A stretch of 64,000 bases of DNA, from positions 1 through 64,000 of IMG/VR virus record IMGVR_UViG_3300010413_000013; one strand, 5' to 3'. The notes below the pieces were generated by a model. That model saw only the letters and a program-made list of their open reading frames with translations, made no database searches and had not been told where the DNA came from. The position numbers were made by a program, and so were the translations under genes. This DNA comes from a virus. This document shows, in pieces, positions 31,723 through 40,158 of this stretch. Positions within the stretch are counted from its first letter, which is position 1. Each line of letters opens with the position of its first letter.

Positions 31723-31779
31723 AAAAAGCCTCAATAGATTGTGCCTCTAGTATAGGTGCGTCTATTGAGGCTTTTTTTT
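31723..31779 (+). terminator. Rho-independent terminator
   Basis: AAAAAGCCTCAATAGA (31723-31738) and its exact complement (31761-31776) form a 16-bp stem with a 22-base loop, followed by T residues to 31779. With A-rich and T-rich ends it can act in both directions. It separates the acidic-protein unit from the polymerase gene. Confidence 0.88.
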
Positions 31780-31804
31780 ATGCCTAAAAATTGAGGATAC
31801 TACT

Positions 31805-34435
31805 ATGGCAAAGGAAGGTTTTTATACAGAAGAGAAAATGGCAAAAAAGAAAAAACCTATTAAGAGATCAGTACTACTACCAAACGAAAAAGATGGTTGT
31901 GAAAAGTGTGGATTATACAAACAAACAATGTTGCATAATCCAAAATTAAAACCTTATGGTAGTTTCAGAAAAGAAGTACTTGTTATAGGAGAAGCAGTAA
32001 CAGCAAAAGATGATTATAATGGAAAACCTTTTAGTATTAAGGATGATGCATGGAAAGTATTACATAAAGCCTTTCAAAATTGTGGATGGAGTTTATATAG
32101 AGATTGTAAAATAGTAAATTGCATAGACTGTAGATCAGTAAAAATAGTAGGAGAAGGACATGATTCTTTCATTACTGATAAAACACCTACTAAAACAGAA
32201 ATACGATGTTGTTGGAATAGAAAGCTATCAGCTATTGAGAAGTATAAACCAAAAGCTGTTTTACTAGTAGGTGAAAAAGCTATATCTTCTTGGTATAGCT
32301 TTGATGAAGACAGAAACGCCTTTTCAGAAGTATCCTTGTCTAGTTGGAGAGGAAAAATAATAAAAGATAGAAAACTGAATATATGGGTAGGACATATATA
32401 CGATCCTTCATACATAATTAGAGGAAAGGATAAATATTTTAATATTTATTGCAAAGAACTTAGGAACTTTCTAAAGAAAGTAGATGAACCACTTGAATTA
32501 GAACCAATGCCCAAAATCCACAACTTGAAAAAATTTGAAGAAGTAAAGAAGTTATTAAGCAGGATACTAAGAGAGAAAGGAGAGATCTGCTTTGACTATG
32601 AAACCAGTTCTTTTAGATACTTTGAAAATCAGCATGAATTATATTTAGTATCCATATGCTATAAAGGGAAGACATTTGTTTTTCCCTACGACTTTCCACA
32701 TAAGTATAAGAATAATAGTAGAGTAGCATGGTGGAGTAGGTGGGAAAGAAGAGAAATAAAAAATCTACTAAAACGAATCCTTGAAGATCCTACAATTACT
32801 AAAGTAGCACAAAACATAAAGCATGAAATAATTGCTTCTGAATATTTGGTAGAAGATGCAAAAGTTAGAGGTGCAGCATTCGACACAATGATTGCACACC
32901 ACGTATTAGATGAAACTGCTAAGACTACAGGATTAAAATTTCAAACCTTCTACCATTTTGGAGTATATGATTATAGTAGAGAAATGAAAAGATATATGGT
33001 AGCTGAAAGAGGAGAGAAAAATAATTTTATACTTGCTCCTACTAAAGAAGCTTTTAATTATTGTGGTTATGATAGTGCATTTACTAATAGAATAAAAAAG
33101 ATCCAAAGGAGACAATTAAAAGAACAGAAACTAACCAAAGCATATGATTTATTGCATACAGGAGTAATAGCCTATGCCGACATAGAACAAAATGGAATTA
33201 AAATAGATGTAACATTAGCAAAGAAACTAAAGAACCAGTGGGATAATAGAATAGTAGAACTCAAAGACAGTATATTGAATAGTAAAGAAGCAAGGAGGTT
33301 TGAAAAGCTGAAGGGTAGACCTATGGCTTATAATAAAGAATTATCAGCAGCAGATTTGAGAGTACTACTATTTGATATACTGAAGATCAAACCAATAAAA
33401 CACACCAAAACAACTTGGTCTGTTGATAAAGAAGTATTAACTAAAATTGCTGCTAGGAATAAACTAGAGATACTAGACCACGAATTGGAAATAAGAATAC
33501 TACAAAAACTTTCTGGTACATACCTATCACAAATATTAGATAATGAAGTAAATGGGTTTATCTACCCAAATTTCAATCTACATATACCAGCAAGCTACAG
33601 ATCTAGTTCTAATGATCCTAATTTACAGAATCAACCAAAGAGATATGAAGCAGGGAAGGAGATAAGAAGACTTTTTACTACTAGGTTTGGGCAGTTCGGA
33701 CAGTTAGCAAATCCAGACTATAAAGCAATGGAAGTTAGAATTATAGCTTGTGTAACAAAAGATCCTGTACTAATAGACTTCATTGTTAGTGGTAACGATC
33801 CTCATGCCTATTGGTCAGAAAAGATATTTAGTAGAATCTTTAGTAGTAAAGAAAGAACAAAAGAATTAAGACAGGAAACAAAAAATAAACTTGTTTTTCC
33901 TTGCTTCTATGGATCTTTCTATAAGAAAACCGCACCCGATTTATGGGAAGTATTGACAGATGAAGAAAGAAGAGAATGGAAAAACTATAACAAATTCGAG
34001 CAACACATAGAAGATGTAGAAGACGACTTTTGGACTATGTTTAAAGTTACTAGAGAATGGCAGAATAATTATGTTAATAGTTATTATAAAAAAGGCTATA
34101 TAAGAGATTACGCTTGGGGATTTATTAGAAGAGGTTATTTAGATAGAACGAAAATATTTAACTTCCCAATTCAAGGACCAGCCTTTCATTGTTTACAATG
34201 GAGTATTAATGAGATCTGGAAACAAAACTTCTTTAACATGAAGAGTCTACTATGTGGAGAGATCCATGATGAACTTTTTTGGGATAACTGGAGAAGAGAA
34301 TTTCCAGTATTGAAAAAGAAAGTAGACTATATCATGACAGAAAAAATCAGAGAAGATAATCCTTGGATTATAGTACCACTAGAGACAGAATGGGAAATAG
34401 GTCCAAATTGGGCAGAGATGAAAGAAGTAAAATGA
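31805..34435 (+). CDS. UDG-domain/family A DNA polymerase fusion
   Basis: This encodes 876 residues, with GAGG 8 bases before the ATG. Residues about 25-235 match the uracil-DNA glycosylase superfamily of the Fe-S type: CEKCGLYKQ, VIGEAVTAKDDYNGKPF, VNCIDCRS, CCWNRKLSAIEKYKPKAVLL, with four cysteines placed as cluster ligands. From about 255 the 3'-5' exonuclease follows (EICFDYETSSF). The polymerase has motif A NPDYKAMEVR (about 636), motif B KLVFPCFYGSFYK (about 697) and motif C EIHDELFW (about 819). It is the replicative polymerase; the glycosylase part may check for uracil or be only structural. The 5'-3' exonuclease is a separate gene. Confidence 0.85.
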   Translation: MAKEGFYTEEKMAKKKKPIKRSVLLPNEKDGCEKCGLYKQTMLHNPKLKPYGSFRKEVLVIGEAVTAKDDYNGKPFSIKDDAWKVLHKAFQNCGWSLYRDCKIVNCIDCRSVKIVGEGHDSFITDKTPTKTEIRCCWNRKLSAIEKYKPKAVLLVGEKAISSWYSFDEDRNAFSEVSLSSWRGKIIKDRKLNIWVGHIYDPSYIIRGKDKYFNIYCKELRNFLKKVDEPLELEPMPKIHNLKKFEEVKKLLSRILREKGEICFDYETSSFRYFENQHELYLVSICYKGKTFVFPYDFPHKYKNNSRVAWWSRWERREIKNLLKRILEDPTITKVAQNIKHEIIASEYLVEDAKVRGAAFDTMIAHHVLDETAKTTGLKFQTFYHFGVYDYSREMKRYMVAERGEKNNFILAPTKEAFNYCGYDSAFTNRIKKIQRRQLKEQKLTKAYDLLHTGVIAYADIEQNGIKIDVTLAKKLKNQWDNRIVELKDSILNSKEARRFEKLKGRPMAYNKELSAADLRVLLFDILKIKPIKHTKTTWSVDKEVLTKIAARNKLEILDHELEIRILQKLSGTYLSQILDNEVNGFIYPNFNLHIPASYRSSSNDPNLQNQPKRYEAGKEIRRLFTTRFGQFGQLANPDYKAMEVRIIACVTKDPVLIDFIVSGNDPHAYWSEKIFSRIFSSKERTKELRQETKNKLVFPCFYGSFYKKTAPDLWEVLTDEERREWKNYNKFEQHIEDVEDDFWTMFKVTREWQNNYVNSYYKKGYIRDYAWGFIRRGYLDRTKIFNFPIQGPAFHCLQWSINEIWKQNFFNMKSLLCGEIHDELFWDNWRREFPVLKKKVDYIMTEKIREDNPWIIVPLETEWEIGPNWAEMKEVK

Positions 34436-34695
34436 AAAAGAGAGAGAAGATAGTAATAGAAAGACTCCATTATAATCCAGTAGACCACATACCGAAAAAA
34501 TGGTTAAGTGTAAGAAACAAAATACTATGGAAGATAAAACATAAGAAAGAATATGATGGAGCAGTGCGGTGTCCTATTTGTGGAAATGCTGTTGTCTATT
34601 CTATGGAAACTTTTAACTACTCCTTTCATGTTATGTGTAAAACCAAAGGATGTATAAATTTCTTTGAACACGGCACTGAATTTATGGGGAGATAA
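34432..34695 (+). CDS. Small zinc-finger protein
   Basis: This encodes 87 residues from the ATG that overlaps the polymerase stop (ATGA); a longer frame from 34363 runs inside the polymerase gene. CPICGNAV and later CKTKGC form a four-cysteine zinc site. The N-terminus is basic. A small accessory protein of the polymerase is possible, by position only. Confidence 0.65.
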   Translation: MKKREKIVIERLHYNPVDHIPKKWLSVRNKILWKIKHKKEYDGAVRCPICGNAVVYSMETFNYSFHVMCKTKGCINFFEHGTEFMGR

Positions 34696-34698
34696 ATT

Positions 34699-34896
34699 AT
34701 GGTTTGGAAAAATGAAACAGGAAGTAAAATGCCTTTTGGTAAATACAAAGGGACATATATAGAAGATCTACCGTATTCTTATTTAACTTGGTTACTTGAA
34801 CAAAGTTGGTTTGAAAAGCAATATAAGTTTTTAATGATAGAATGCAATGAAGAATGGTTAGAAAGAAGAGAAAACCAAGAAAGAATGGATGAATAA
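34699..34896 (+). CDS. DUF3820-like small protein
   Basis: This encodes 65 residues. KMPFGKYKGTYIEDLPYSYL followed by TWLLEQSWFEKQ matches the DUF3820 pattern (FGKYKG, then LPxxYLxWL). Such proteins occur in many phages and bacteria and may be linked to exonuclease-type enzymes; no activity is known for the short form. It starts 3 bases after the zinc-finger gene. Confidence 0.7.
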   Translation: MVWKNETGSKMPFGKYKGTYIEDLPYSYLTWLLEQSWFEKQYKFLMIECNEEWLERRENQERMDE

Positions 34897-34897
34897 A

Positions 34898-35371
34898 ATG
34901 AAACGAAAAGAATTAGTAAGACTTAGTAGAAATAATCTAGACGATGCAGCAGAAGAACAAGCGGAAAGATATTTAGATGCAGCAGATACACAAGCTGAAG
35001 TAGGAAGAAGAAAAGAAAAATTAGAGAAAAGAATAAAAGATTTTGAAGCAGATCTAGCAGGGAAATACAGAAAACAACCTATGAAATATTTAGGTACTGA
35101 TAAGATAAGTGTACAAGATAAAGCAATACAAGAAAGAATTAGTAGACATAAAACTATTAGAAGACTTAGAGATGAGCTAATAGACATTCGACATGAATTT
35201 AATATGGCAGCTAATTTAGTAAATGCTTTAGACCAAAGAAGATCGGGTATAAAGTATTTACAAGAACTATGGAAAGGAGAATATTGGGGATTAGAACACA
35301 ATGCAGATCCATTAGAAGAAGCAGATTTACGACTTAGAAAACAAAAAAGGAGAAATAAAAACAATGAGTAA
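34898..35371 (+). CDS. Coiled-coil protein of unknown function
   Basis: This encodes 157 residues from ATG 34898 (GGATGAATAAA upstream); an ATG three codons earlier is possible. It is helical and charged throughout, with DAAEEQAERYLDAADTQAEV and RRKEKLEKRIKDFEADLAGK as likely coiled coils. It overlaps the SSB start by 8 bases. A recombination or SSB partner is suggested only by position. Confidence 0.6.
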   Translation: MKRKELVRLSRNNLDDAAEEQAERYLDAADTQAEVGRRKEKLEKRIKDFEADLAGKYRKQPMKYLGTDKISVQDKAIQERISRHKTIRRLRDELIDIRHEFNMAANLVNALDQRRSGIKYLQELWKGEYWGLEHNADPLEEADLRLRKQKRRNKNNE

Positions 35372-36512
35372 AAAGAAAAAAACTACTAAAAGAAGCACTC
35401 CCGATTACAGTGGTATGAGAGAAGATGTAGACCATGTTGTAAAAAACAGAGGTAATACAGGGAAGTTTGGTAATTATTTTGTTGGAGATGTAGAATTATG
35501 GAAAGTTTCAGAAGATGAACACGAAATTGCTATTATGCCTTCTAAAATAGAAGATCCAGAAAACAGTATTTTCAGAAGTAATAATGCTTTAAACAAACCA
35601 TTTAGAGAAGAAGACATTGAAAATGATAATTGTAGAATCTGGAGATTAACATTACTAATACATAGTAACGTCGGACCAAACCGTGATAGGATCGTTTGTC
35701 CGGGTACTGTTAAAAAACCATGTCCCATTTGTAATTTCATAGATACACTAGATCCAGAAGAAGATGAAAAACTTATTAATGATCTTAGAGCAACAAAGAA
35801 AGGGATTATGGCTATTTACTGTTTCGATTCAAAAAAGGATAGAAAAAAAGGTATCCAAATTTGGGAAGCACCACATAAAAAGATAATAGATGTTGTAGGT
35901 AGTATTGCTTCTAAAAATAAAAAGAAAGGTGGGTATAAAGATTTTTTTATTCCAGAAGAAAATTGGAATATCCTTTTTGAAAGAACCGGCAGCCGATTGA
36001 ATACGGATTATCTAGATGTGAGAATAGAAGAAAGAGATGAGGAAGACCGATTTTCACCAAAAGAACTTAAAAAACTTTTAGCACAAGTACCAGATCTGGA
36101 ACAAATAGTAGAAATTAAAAGTGAAGAAGAAATAGAAGAAATGTTTCCTATAGATGAACTAATGGAAAAACCAACAAAGAAAAACAAAAAGAAAAAACGA
36201 CAGCGTTTTGACGAAGATGAAGAAACCGAAACTGAAGACGAAGATGAAGACGAAGATGAAGAGGAAGACGAAGATGAAGAAGAAACCGAAACTGAAGACG
36301 AAGATGAAGACGAAGATGAAGAGGAAGACGAAGATGAAGAGGAAGACGAAGATGAAGACGAAGATGAAGATGAAGAAAAACCTGATTGCTTTGGTTTAAA
36401 ATGTAATAAGATAAGCAAATGTAAGAAGTGTGATGAAGATATTTGGGATGAGTGTTTTGAACTTACTGAAAAGAGGGATAGAAAGAAAAAAGGTAAGAAA
36501 GGCAAAAAATAA
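35364..36512 (+). CDS. gp32-like single-stranded DNA-binding protein
   Basis: This encodes 382 residues with AAAAGGAGAAATAAAAACA upstream. The core (residues about 30-245) has the gp32 plan, including the zinc-binding-like CPGTVKKPCPICNF and the later IWEAPHKKI and GYKDFFIP segments. Then come a lysine-rich linker, about 50 residues of Asp/Glu with ETETED units, and a cysteine-rich end (CFGLKCNKISKCKKCDEDIW) not usual in gp32. Acidic tails of SSBs recruit replication and repair partners. It overlaps the next gene by one base (TAATG). Confidence 0.78.
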   Translation: MSKKKKTTKRSTPDYSGMREDVDHVVKNRGNTGKFGNYFVGDVELWKVSEDEHEIAIMPSKIEDPENSIFRSNNALNKPFREEDIENDNCRIWRLTLLIHSNVGPNRDRIVCPGTVKKPCPICNFIDTLDPEEDEKLINDLRATKKGIMAIYCFDSKKDRKKGIQIWEAPHKKIIDVVGSIASKNKKKGGYKDFFIPEENWNILFERTGSRLNTDYLDVRIEERDEEDRFSPKELKKLLAQVPDLEQIVEIKSEEEIEEMFPIDELMEKPTKKNKKKKRQRFDEDEETETEDEDEDEDEEEDEDEEETETEDEDEDEDEEEDEDEEEDEDEDEDEDEEKPDCFGLKCNKISKCKKCDEDIWDECFELTEKRDRKKKGKKGKK

Positions 36513-37534
36513 TGAAGAAAAGAAAAAGAATAAAACTTGAAGATTCTCTTCCTAGAGTAGATCCAAGCATGTTTATTGGCAGTGGTTCTACTCTACACAA
36601 CCTAAGACTAACAGGACATCCCGATTGTGCATATAAAAAAGGAACCTTTGTAAATATAATAGGAGATTCTTTTGCAGGGAAAACAGTACTAGCATGGACA
36701 ATACTAGCACTTGCTTGTAGTGATAAGAGAGTAAAAGATTACGATAAATTTTATAATGAATCTGAAAACGGAGTAGGTTTTGATATAGAAGATCTATTTG
36801 GTAAAGTTGCAGCTAAGAAGGTTATAAGAGAAGTAGAAGGAGGTAGTTTTAAAAATTCTATTTATATAGAGAATTGGGCAAAAGACCTACCTAAGAGAAT
36901 GTCAAAAAGACCAATTATAGAAGTACAGGATAGCTTTGATAATTTAAAATGCAAAGAAGAAGAAAAAAAGAAGGTGGAAGATAGAAACTATCCATCAAAA
37001 CCAAGGATACTAACAGAAATCCTTAGAAGAAATGAAGGTACAGTAAAGAAAACAGGTAGTATTATTTTTATTGTTTCCCAAGTTAGGGATAATCTGGATG
37101 CTGTTATGTTTGGATCAAAAAAGCGTAGAACTGGTGGTAGAGCATTAAAGCATTACTGTGAAGTAGAAGAGTGGTTAGCAGCAGGAAAACCAATAACTAA
37201 AACATTTAGGGAAAGGAAAGAAGAAATAGGAAACTTTGTAGCTGTAAAGGTAACAAAGAATAGATCCACTGGTAGGAAAGGTAGAATAGAGTTTCCACTG
37301 ATAGTAGATTATGGGATTGATGATATTCTATCACAAATATTATTTCTAATACAATATAAAGAATGGAAGAAAACTGATAGTAAAATAAAATCTCCTTGGG
37401 GTAATTATACACAACAAGCATTAATAAAATTGATAGAAGATGAAGGACTAGAAGAAGAGCTAAAAGCAGAAACCACTAAACTTTGGAGTGAGATGCTTAA
37501 AGCTATCAAAGTAGAAAGGAAAAGGAAGTTTTAA
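36512..37534 (+). CDS. RecA/Sak4-like recombinase
   Basis: This encodes 340 residues. IIGDSFAGKTVLAWTILALA is the Walker A loop (about residues 50-60). IIFIVSQVRDNLDAV and GRALKHYCEVEEWL are RecA-core segments (loop L2 side and the following helix), as in UvsX/Sak4-like phage recombinases. It would form filaments on single-stranded DNA and promote strand exchange. The clear ADP-binding residues and its place between SSB and exonuclease support this. Start and stop overlap both neighbours (TAATG). Confidence 0.75.
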   Translation: MKKRKRIKLEDSLPRVDPSMFIGSGSTLHNLRLTGHPDCAYKKGTFVNIIGDSFAGKTVLAWTILALACSDKRVKDYDKFYNESENGVGFDIEDLFGKVAAKKVIREVEGGSFKNSIYIENWAKDLPKRMSKRPIIEVQDSFDNLKCKEEEKKKVEDRNYPSKPRILTEILRRNEGTVKKTGSIIFIVSQVRDNLDAVMFGSKKRRTGGRALKHYCEVEEWLAAGKPITKTFRERKEEIGNFVAVKVTKNRSTGRKGRIEFPLIVDYGIDDILSQILFLIQYKEWKKTDSKIKSPWGNYTQQALIKLIEDEGLEEELKAETTKLWSEMLKAIKVERKRKF

Positions 37535-38373
37535 TGATTATAGTAGACTGTAACTCATTATGTTACAAAGCTTTCTTCTCCTATGGTGCTCTAACTACTG
37601 CCGATGAAAAGACAGGAATTGTCTATGGATTTTTTAGAGATATTTATAATCTTAAAAAGAAGTATAATAATTTATCTCCATTTCTTTTTACTTGGGATAG
37701 CAAGGAAAGTAAGAGAAGAGAAATCTATCCTTTGTATAAAGCAAACAGGACCAAAACCAAGTCTATGCTTTCTGAAGAAGACTTTGCACAATTTGATTTA
37801 TTAAGAACACAAGTACTACAAGAACTTGGATTTACAAATATCTACTATAGAAATGGATATGAAGCAGACGATTTAATAGCTTTAATTTGTCATAAATTTA
37901 AAAACAGTAGAAAGGTAATAGTATCATCAGATCAGGATCTATATCAATTATTATCTTCTACTACTATGATGTACAAACCAAAGAAGGATCAGGAATATAC
38001 TCTAAAAGATTTTAAACGGCAGTATAAGATAACTCCTGTACAGTGGGCAGAAGTAAAAGCTATTGCTGGTTGTTCTACTGATAATGTAAAAGGAATTAGA
38101 GGAGTGGGAGAAGCTACTGCTATAAAGATTATCAAAGGTACACATAGCCAGAAAGGAATGGTGAAAATAAAACAACAACAAAGCATAATAGATAGAAATA
38201 GAGAATTAGTGAAACTCCCATTTGAAGATTTTCCTATTAGAATACCAATAGAAGATAGTTTCAATTGGAAAGCATTTAAAATTTACTGCTATAGATTTGG
38301 TTTTAATTCTATAATAACAGAACTACCAAAATGGAAACAATTATTTTTAGATGGTACTGTAGAGTACTTTTAA
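37534..38373 (+). CDS. 5'-3' exonuclease (FEN/PolA-N type)
   Basis: This encodes 279 residues. The acidic residues of the two-metal site are visible: MIIVDCNSLCYKAFF, FTWDSKESKRREIYPLYKANR, NGYEADDLIA, VSSDQDLYQLL and GCSTDNVKGIRGVGEATAIK (helix-hairpin-helix). It removes 5' flaps and RNA primers, the task that cellular PolA has as its N-terminal domain and that is missing from the polymerase here. It overlaps the recombinase gene by one base. Confidence 0.88.
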   Translation: MIIVDCNSLCYKAFFSYGALTTADEKTGIVYGFFRDIYNLKKKYNNLSPFLFTWDSKESKRREIYPLYKANRTKTKSMLSEEDFAQFDLLRTQVLQELGFTNIYYRNGYEADDLIALICHKFKNSRKVIVSSDQDLYQLLSSTTMMYKPKKDQEYTLKDFKRQYKITPVQWAEVKAIAGCSTDNVKGIRGVGEATAIKIIKGTHSQKGMVKIKQQQSIIDRNRELVKLPFEDFPIRIPIEDSFNWKAFKIYCYRFGFNSIITELPKWKQLFLDGTVEYF

Positions 38374-38391
38374 ACAGAAAGGAGAATAACA

Positions 38392-38625
38392 TTGAAAGAT
38401 AAGAAAAAAAAGAAGGTAGATCCTATTAGTAGAAACTTTAAAGAAATGATAGCAGCATTAGAAAAAGGATATGAAGAATATAAAAGATTTAAAGTAGACA
38501 AGGTTATGGTAGCTGCTAAAAATTCCAGAGATTGTTTAATGGTAGTACACAAAAGGACAAAAGAAAGTAGACAGCTTATACAGGACAAAAAAAATAAACG
38601 AATGGCAATGAAGAAGAGTGGTTAA
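38392..38625 (+). CDS. Small basic histone H1-like protein
   Basis: This encodes 77 residues from a TTG start with AGGAG 7 bases upstream. It is strongly basic (KDKKKKKVDPISRNFKEMIA). The helix pair KVMVAAKNSRDCLMVVHKRT with KESRQLIQDKK resembles small histone H1-like proteins of bacteria and phages, which compact DNA. The match is by composition and layout only. Confidence 0.5.
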   Translation: MKDKKKKKVDPISRNFKEMIAALEKGYEEYKRFKVDKVMVAAKNSRDCLMVVHKRTKESRQLIQDKKNKRMAMKKSG

Positions 38626-38636
38626 ATAATATTAAT

Positions 38637-38740
38637 ACTGCTTGCCGGGGGAAGAGTGGCTTGTTTCACTTGCCGTTCCGTTCGATTCGGAACTTTAAAA
38701 AGTCGGGTTGACGAGTTGGTTCGAGTCCAACTAAGCAGTA
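38637..38740 (+). tRNA. tRNA-like element, type undetermined
   Basis: ACTGCTT (38637-38643) pairs with AAGCAGT (38733-38739) as a 7-bp acceptor stem, and GTTGG-TTCGAGT-CCAAC (38715-38731) is a canonical T arm. However 71 bases lie between the acceptor strand and the T arm, more than even a class II tRNA needs. A second hairpin GTTCCG-TTCGATT-CGGAAC (38675-38693) could be an anticodon arm (CGA, serine) or a second T-like arm. No 3' CCA is encoded. It may be a degenerate, insertion-bearing or atypical tRNA. Confidence 0.45.
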
Positions 38741-38758
38741 AATAAAAAGGAGTAAACA

Positions 38759-38959
38759 ATGTTTAATAAACTTGCTTTCTGTTTTTATGTTTTATTTGCA
38801 GCACCTCTTTCTGCTCTTATGTATTATTTAATAGGAGAGCATAAAGTATTTTCACTAGTGAAAGCAGATATAAAAGCAGGATGGGGGAGACTTAATGAAG
38901 AAGAGAAAAAAAATAAACGTAGAAAGGATAGTAGCAAACAAAAACAAAAGAAGAGGTAG
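38759..38959 (+). CDS. Small membrane protein
   Basis: This encodes 66 residues with AAGGAG 7 bases before the ATG. One hydrophobic helix spans residues 5-25 (LAFCFYVLFAAPLSALMYYL), and the C-terminus is very basic (KKNKRRKDSSKQKQKKR). It overlaps the nuclease gene by 65 bases. A membrane anchor for DNA-processing proteins is one possibility. Confidence 0.55.
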   Translation: MFNKLAFCFYVLFAAPLSALMYYLIGEHKVFSLVKADIKAGWGRLNEEEKKNKRRKDSSKQKQKKR

Positions 38960-39263
38960 AAGTGTAGAAAAGAGAGTAGCCGACTATCTAGGCTTTGATG
39001 CTAAAGGTTTGTATGGTGGAGAAGACGCAAAATTAGGAATTTTCAGTGCAGAAGTAAAAGACAGGAAGAAGTATGCAGGTGCTACTATGTTCAAACAAGC
39101 CGAAACAAATTGCAAAAAGGCGAAAAGGAAAATACCAATATTAGTAGTGCATACAACCAATGGTAGAATAGAAGATTCACTAGTACATATGAAAGCAAAG
39201 GATTGGATGGATCTATTTACCTTTGCTATGGAAAAGGGATATGTTAAAAAGAATAGAAGCTAA
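38895..39263 (+). CDS. PD-(D/E)XK nuclease, Holliday-junction-resolvase-like
   Basis: This encodes 122 residues. RRGRSVEKRVADYL supplies the first Glu, GGEDAKLGIFSAEVKDR the Asp and the E-x-K, and KQAETNCKKAKRKIPILVV the usual helix and strand after them. This order fits Hjc/VRR-type nucleases that cut branched DNA. It lies just before the Rad50/Mre11 genes and overlaps the first of them by 23 bases. The exact DNA substrate is inferred. Confidence 0.7.
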   Translation: MKKRKKINVERIVANKNKRRGRSVEKRVADYLGFDAKGLYGGEDAKLGIFSAEVKDRKKYAGATMFKQAETNCKKAKRKIPILVVHTTNGRIEDSLVHMKAKDWMDLFTFAMEKGYVKKNRS

Positions 39264-40158
39264 AAACTTTCAATGCCATAAATCTACTAATATTGAATTA
39301 GCTGAAGGAGTAAACTACATAATAGGAGACTCAGGAACCGGAAAGACTTCTATATTTCAACGTCTACCCAAGTGGTTGTTTTTTAATATTTCTCCTAAAA
39401 ATCTAATTAGACATGGACAGAAAGAAGTACAAGGAAAAGCTGTTTTCAGTAATGGAACTATAGTAGAGAAGACAAAAGGAACCAAAGGAATACAGATGAA
39501 GCTGAATGGTGAAAAGTTTGAAGCAGTGGGTAGATATGTTCCAGATGAAATAAAAGAAGTAATAAATCTAACAGAAAATAATTTTAATAATAATGGTAGA
39601 CTCCTATTGAATATTAGACCGGGAGATAGAGCAAAGTTTATTAACAAACTTATTAATTTAGAAATAATAGATAAAGCAAGCAAAGAAGCGAATAAAGATA
39701 TTATTAAAATCAAAACACGACTCAAACACAAAGAAGAAGAAATAAAGAAAACAAAAGAAGAATTAAAAAAAATAGCATGGATACATTATGCAGAAGGAAC
39801 TTTAGCTGTTCTGACAGAGATAGTGAATAAGACCAGAGAGGTAGACAGGAAGATAAGAAAAACAGAGGAGATCCTAAAAGAAAGAGAAGAAATACTATCT
39901 GATATTAGAACACTTGAAAAAAATTATCCACCTATAGAGCAGATAGAAAACATGGTTGGTTTGGCTGAAAAGATAGAAGATATAGAACAGGCTATAAATG
40001 CAATAGAAAATCTATTAGCTGAAGAAGTATCTATAACAGAAGAGATGAAAAATATTGAACGAATGTACAAAATGTATAAAAAGCAATTGATAGAAGAGTT
40101 TCCAGATATTTGTCCTTTATGTAATCAAGAAGTAAAGAATAAAAAAGGTGTACTATGA
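39241..40158 (+). CDS. Rad50/SbcC/gp46-like, N-terminal half
   Basis: This encodes 305 residues from ATG 39241 (AAGGG upstream). Residues 1-175 are the first ATPase lobe: MLKRIEAKNFQCHKSTNIEL, Walker A GDSGTGKT (29-36), LLLNIRPGDRAKFINKLINL. Residues 150-285 are a coiled coil. CPLC at 291-294 is the zinc-hook motif, and the protein stops 11 residues later. Signature and Walker B motifs are absent and occur in a separate protein at 41282-41917. The Mre11-like nuclease gene overlaps its end by 4 bases. So the protein is split at the hook and needs its partner for ATP hydrolysis. Confidence 0.82.
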   Translation: MLKRIEAKNFQCHKSTNIELAEGVNYIIGDSGTGKTSIFQRLPKWLFFNISPKNLIRHGQKEVQGKAVFSNGTIVEKTKGTKGIQMKLNGEKFEAVGRYVPDEIKEVINLTENNFNNNGRLLLNIRPGDRAKFINKLINLEIIDKASKEANKDIIKIKTRLKHKEEEIKKTKEELKKIAWIHYAEGTLAVLTEIVNKTREVDRKIRKTEEILKEREEILSDIRTLEKNYPPIEQIENMVGLAEKIEDIEQAINAIENLLAEEVSITEEMKNIERMYKMYKKQLIEEFPDICPLCNQEVKNKKGVL

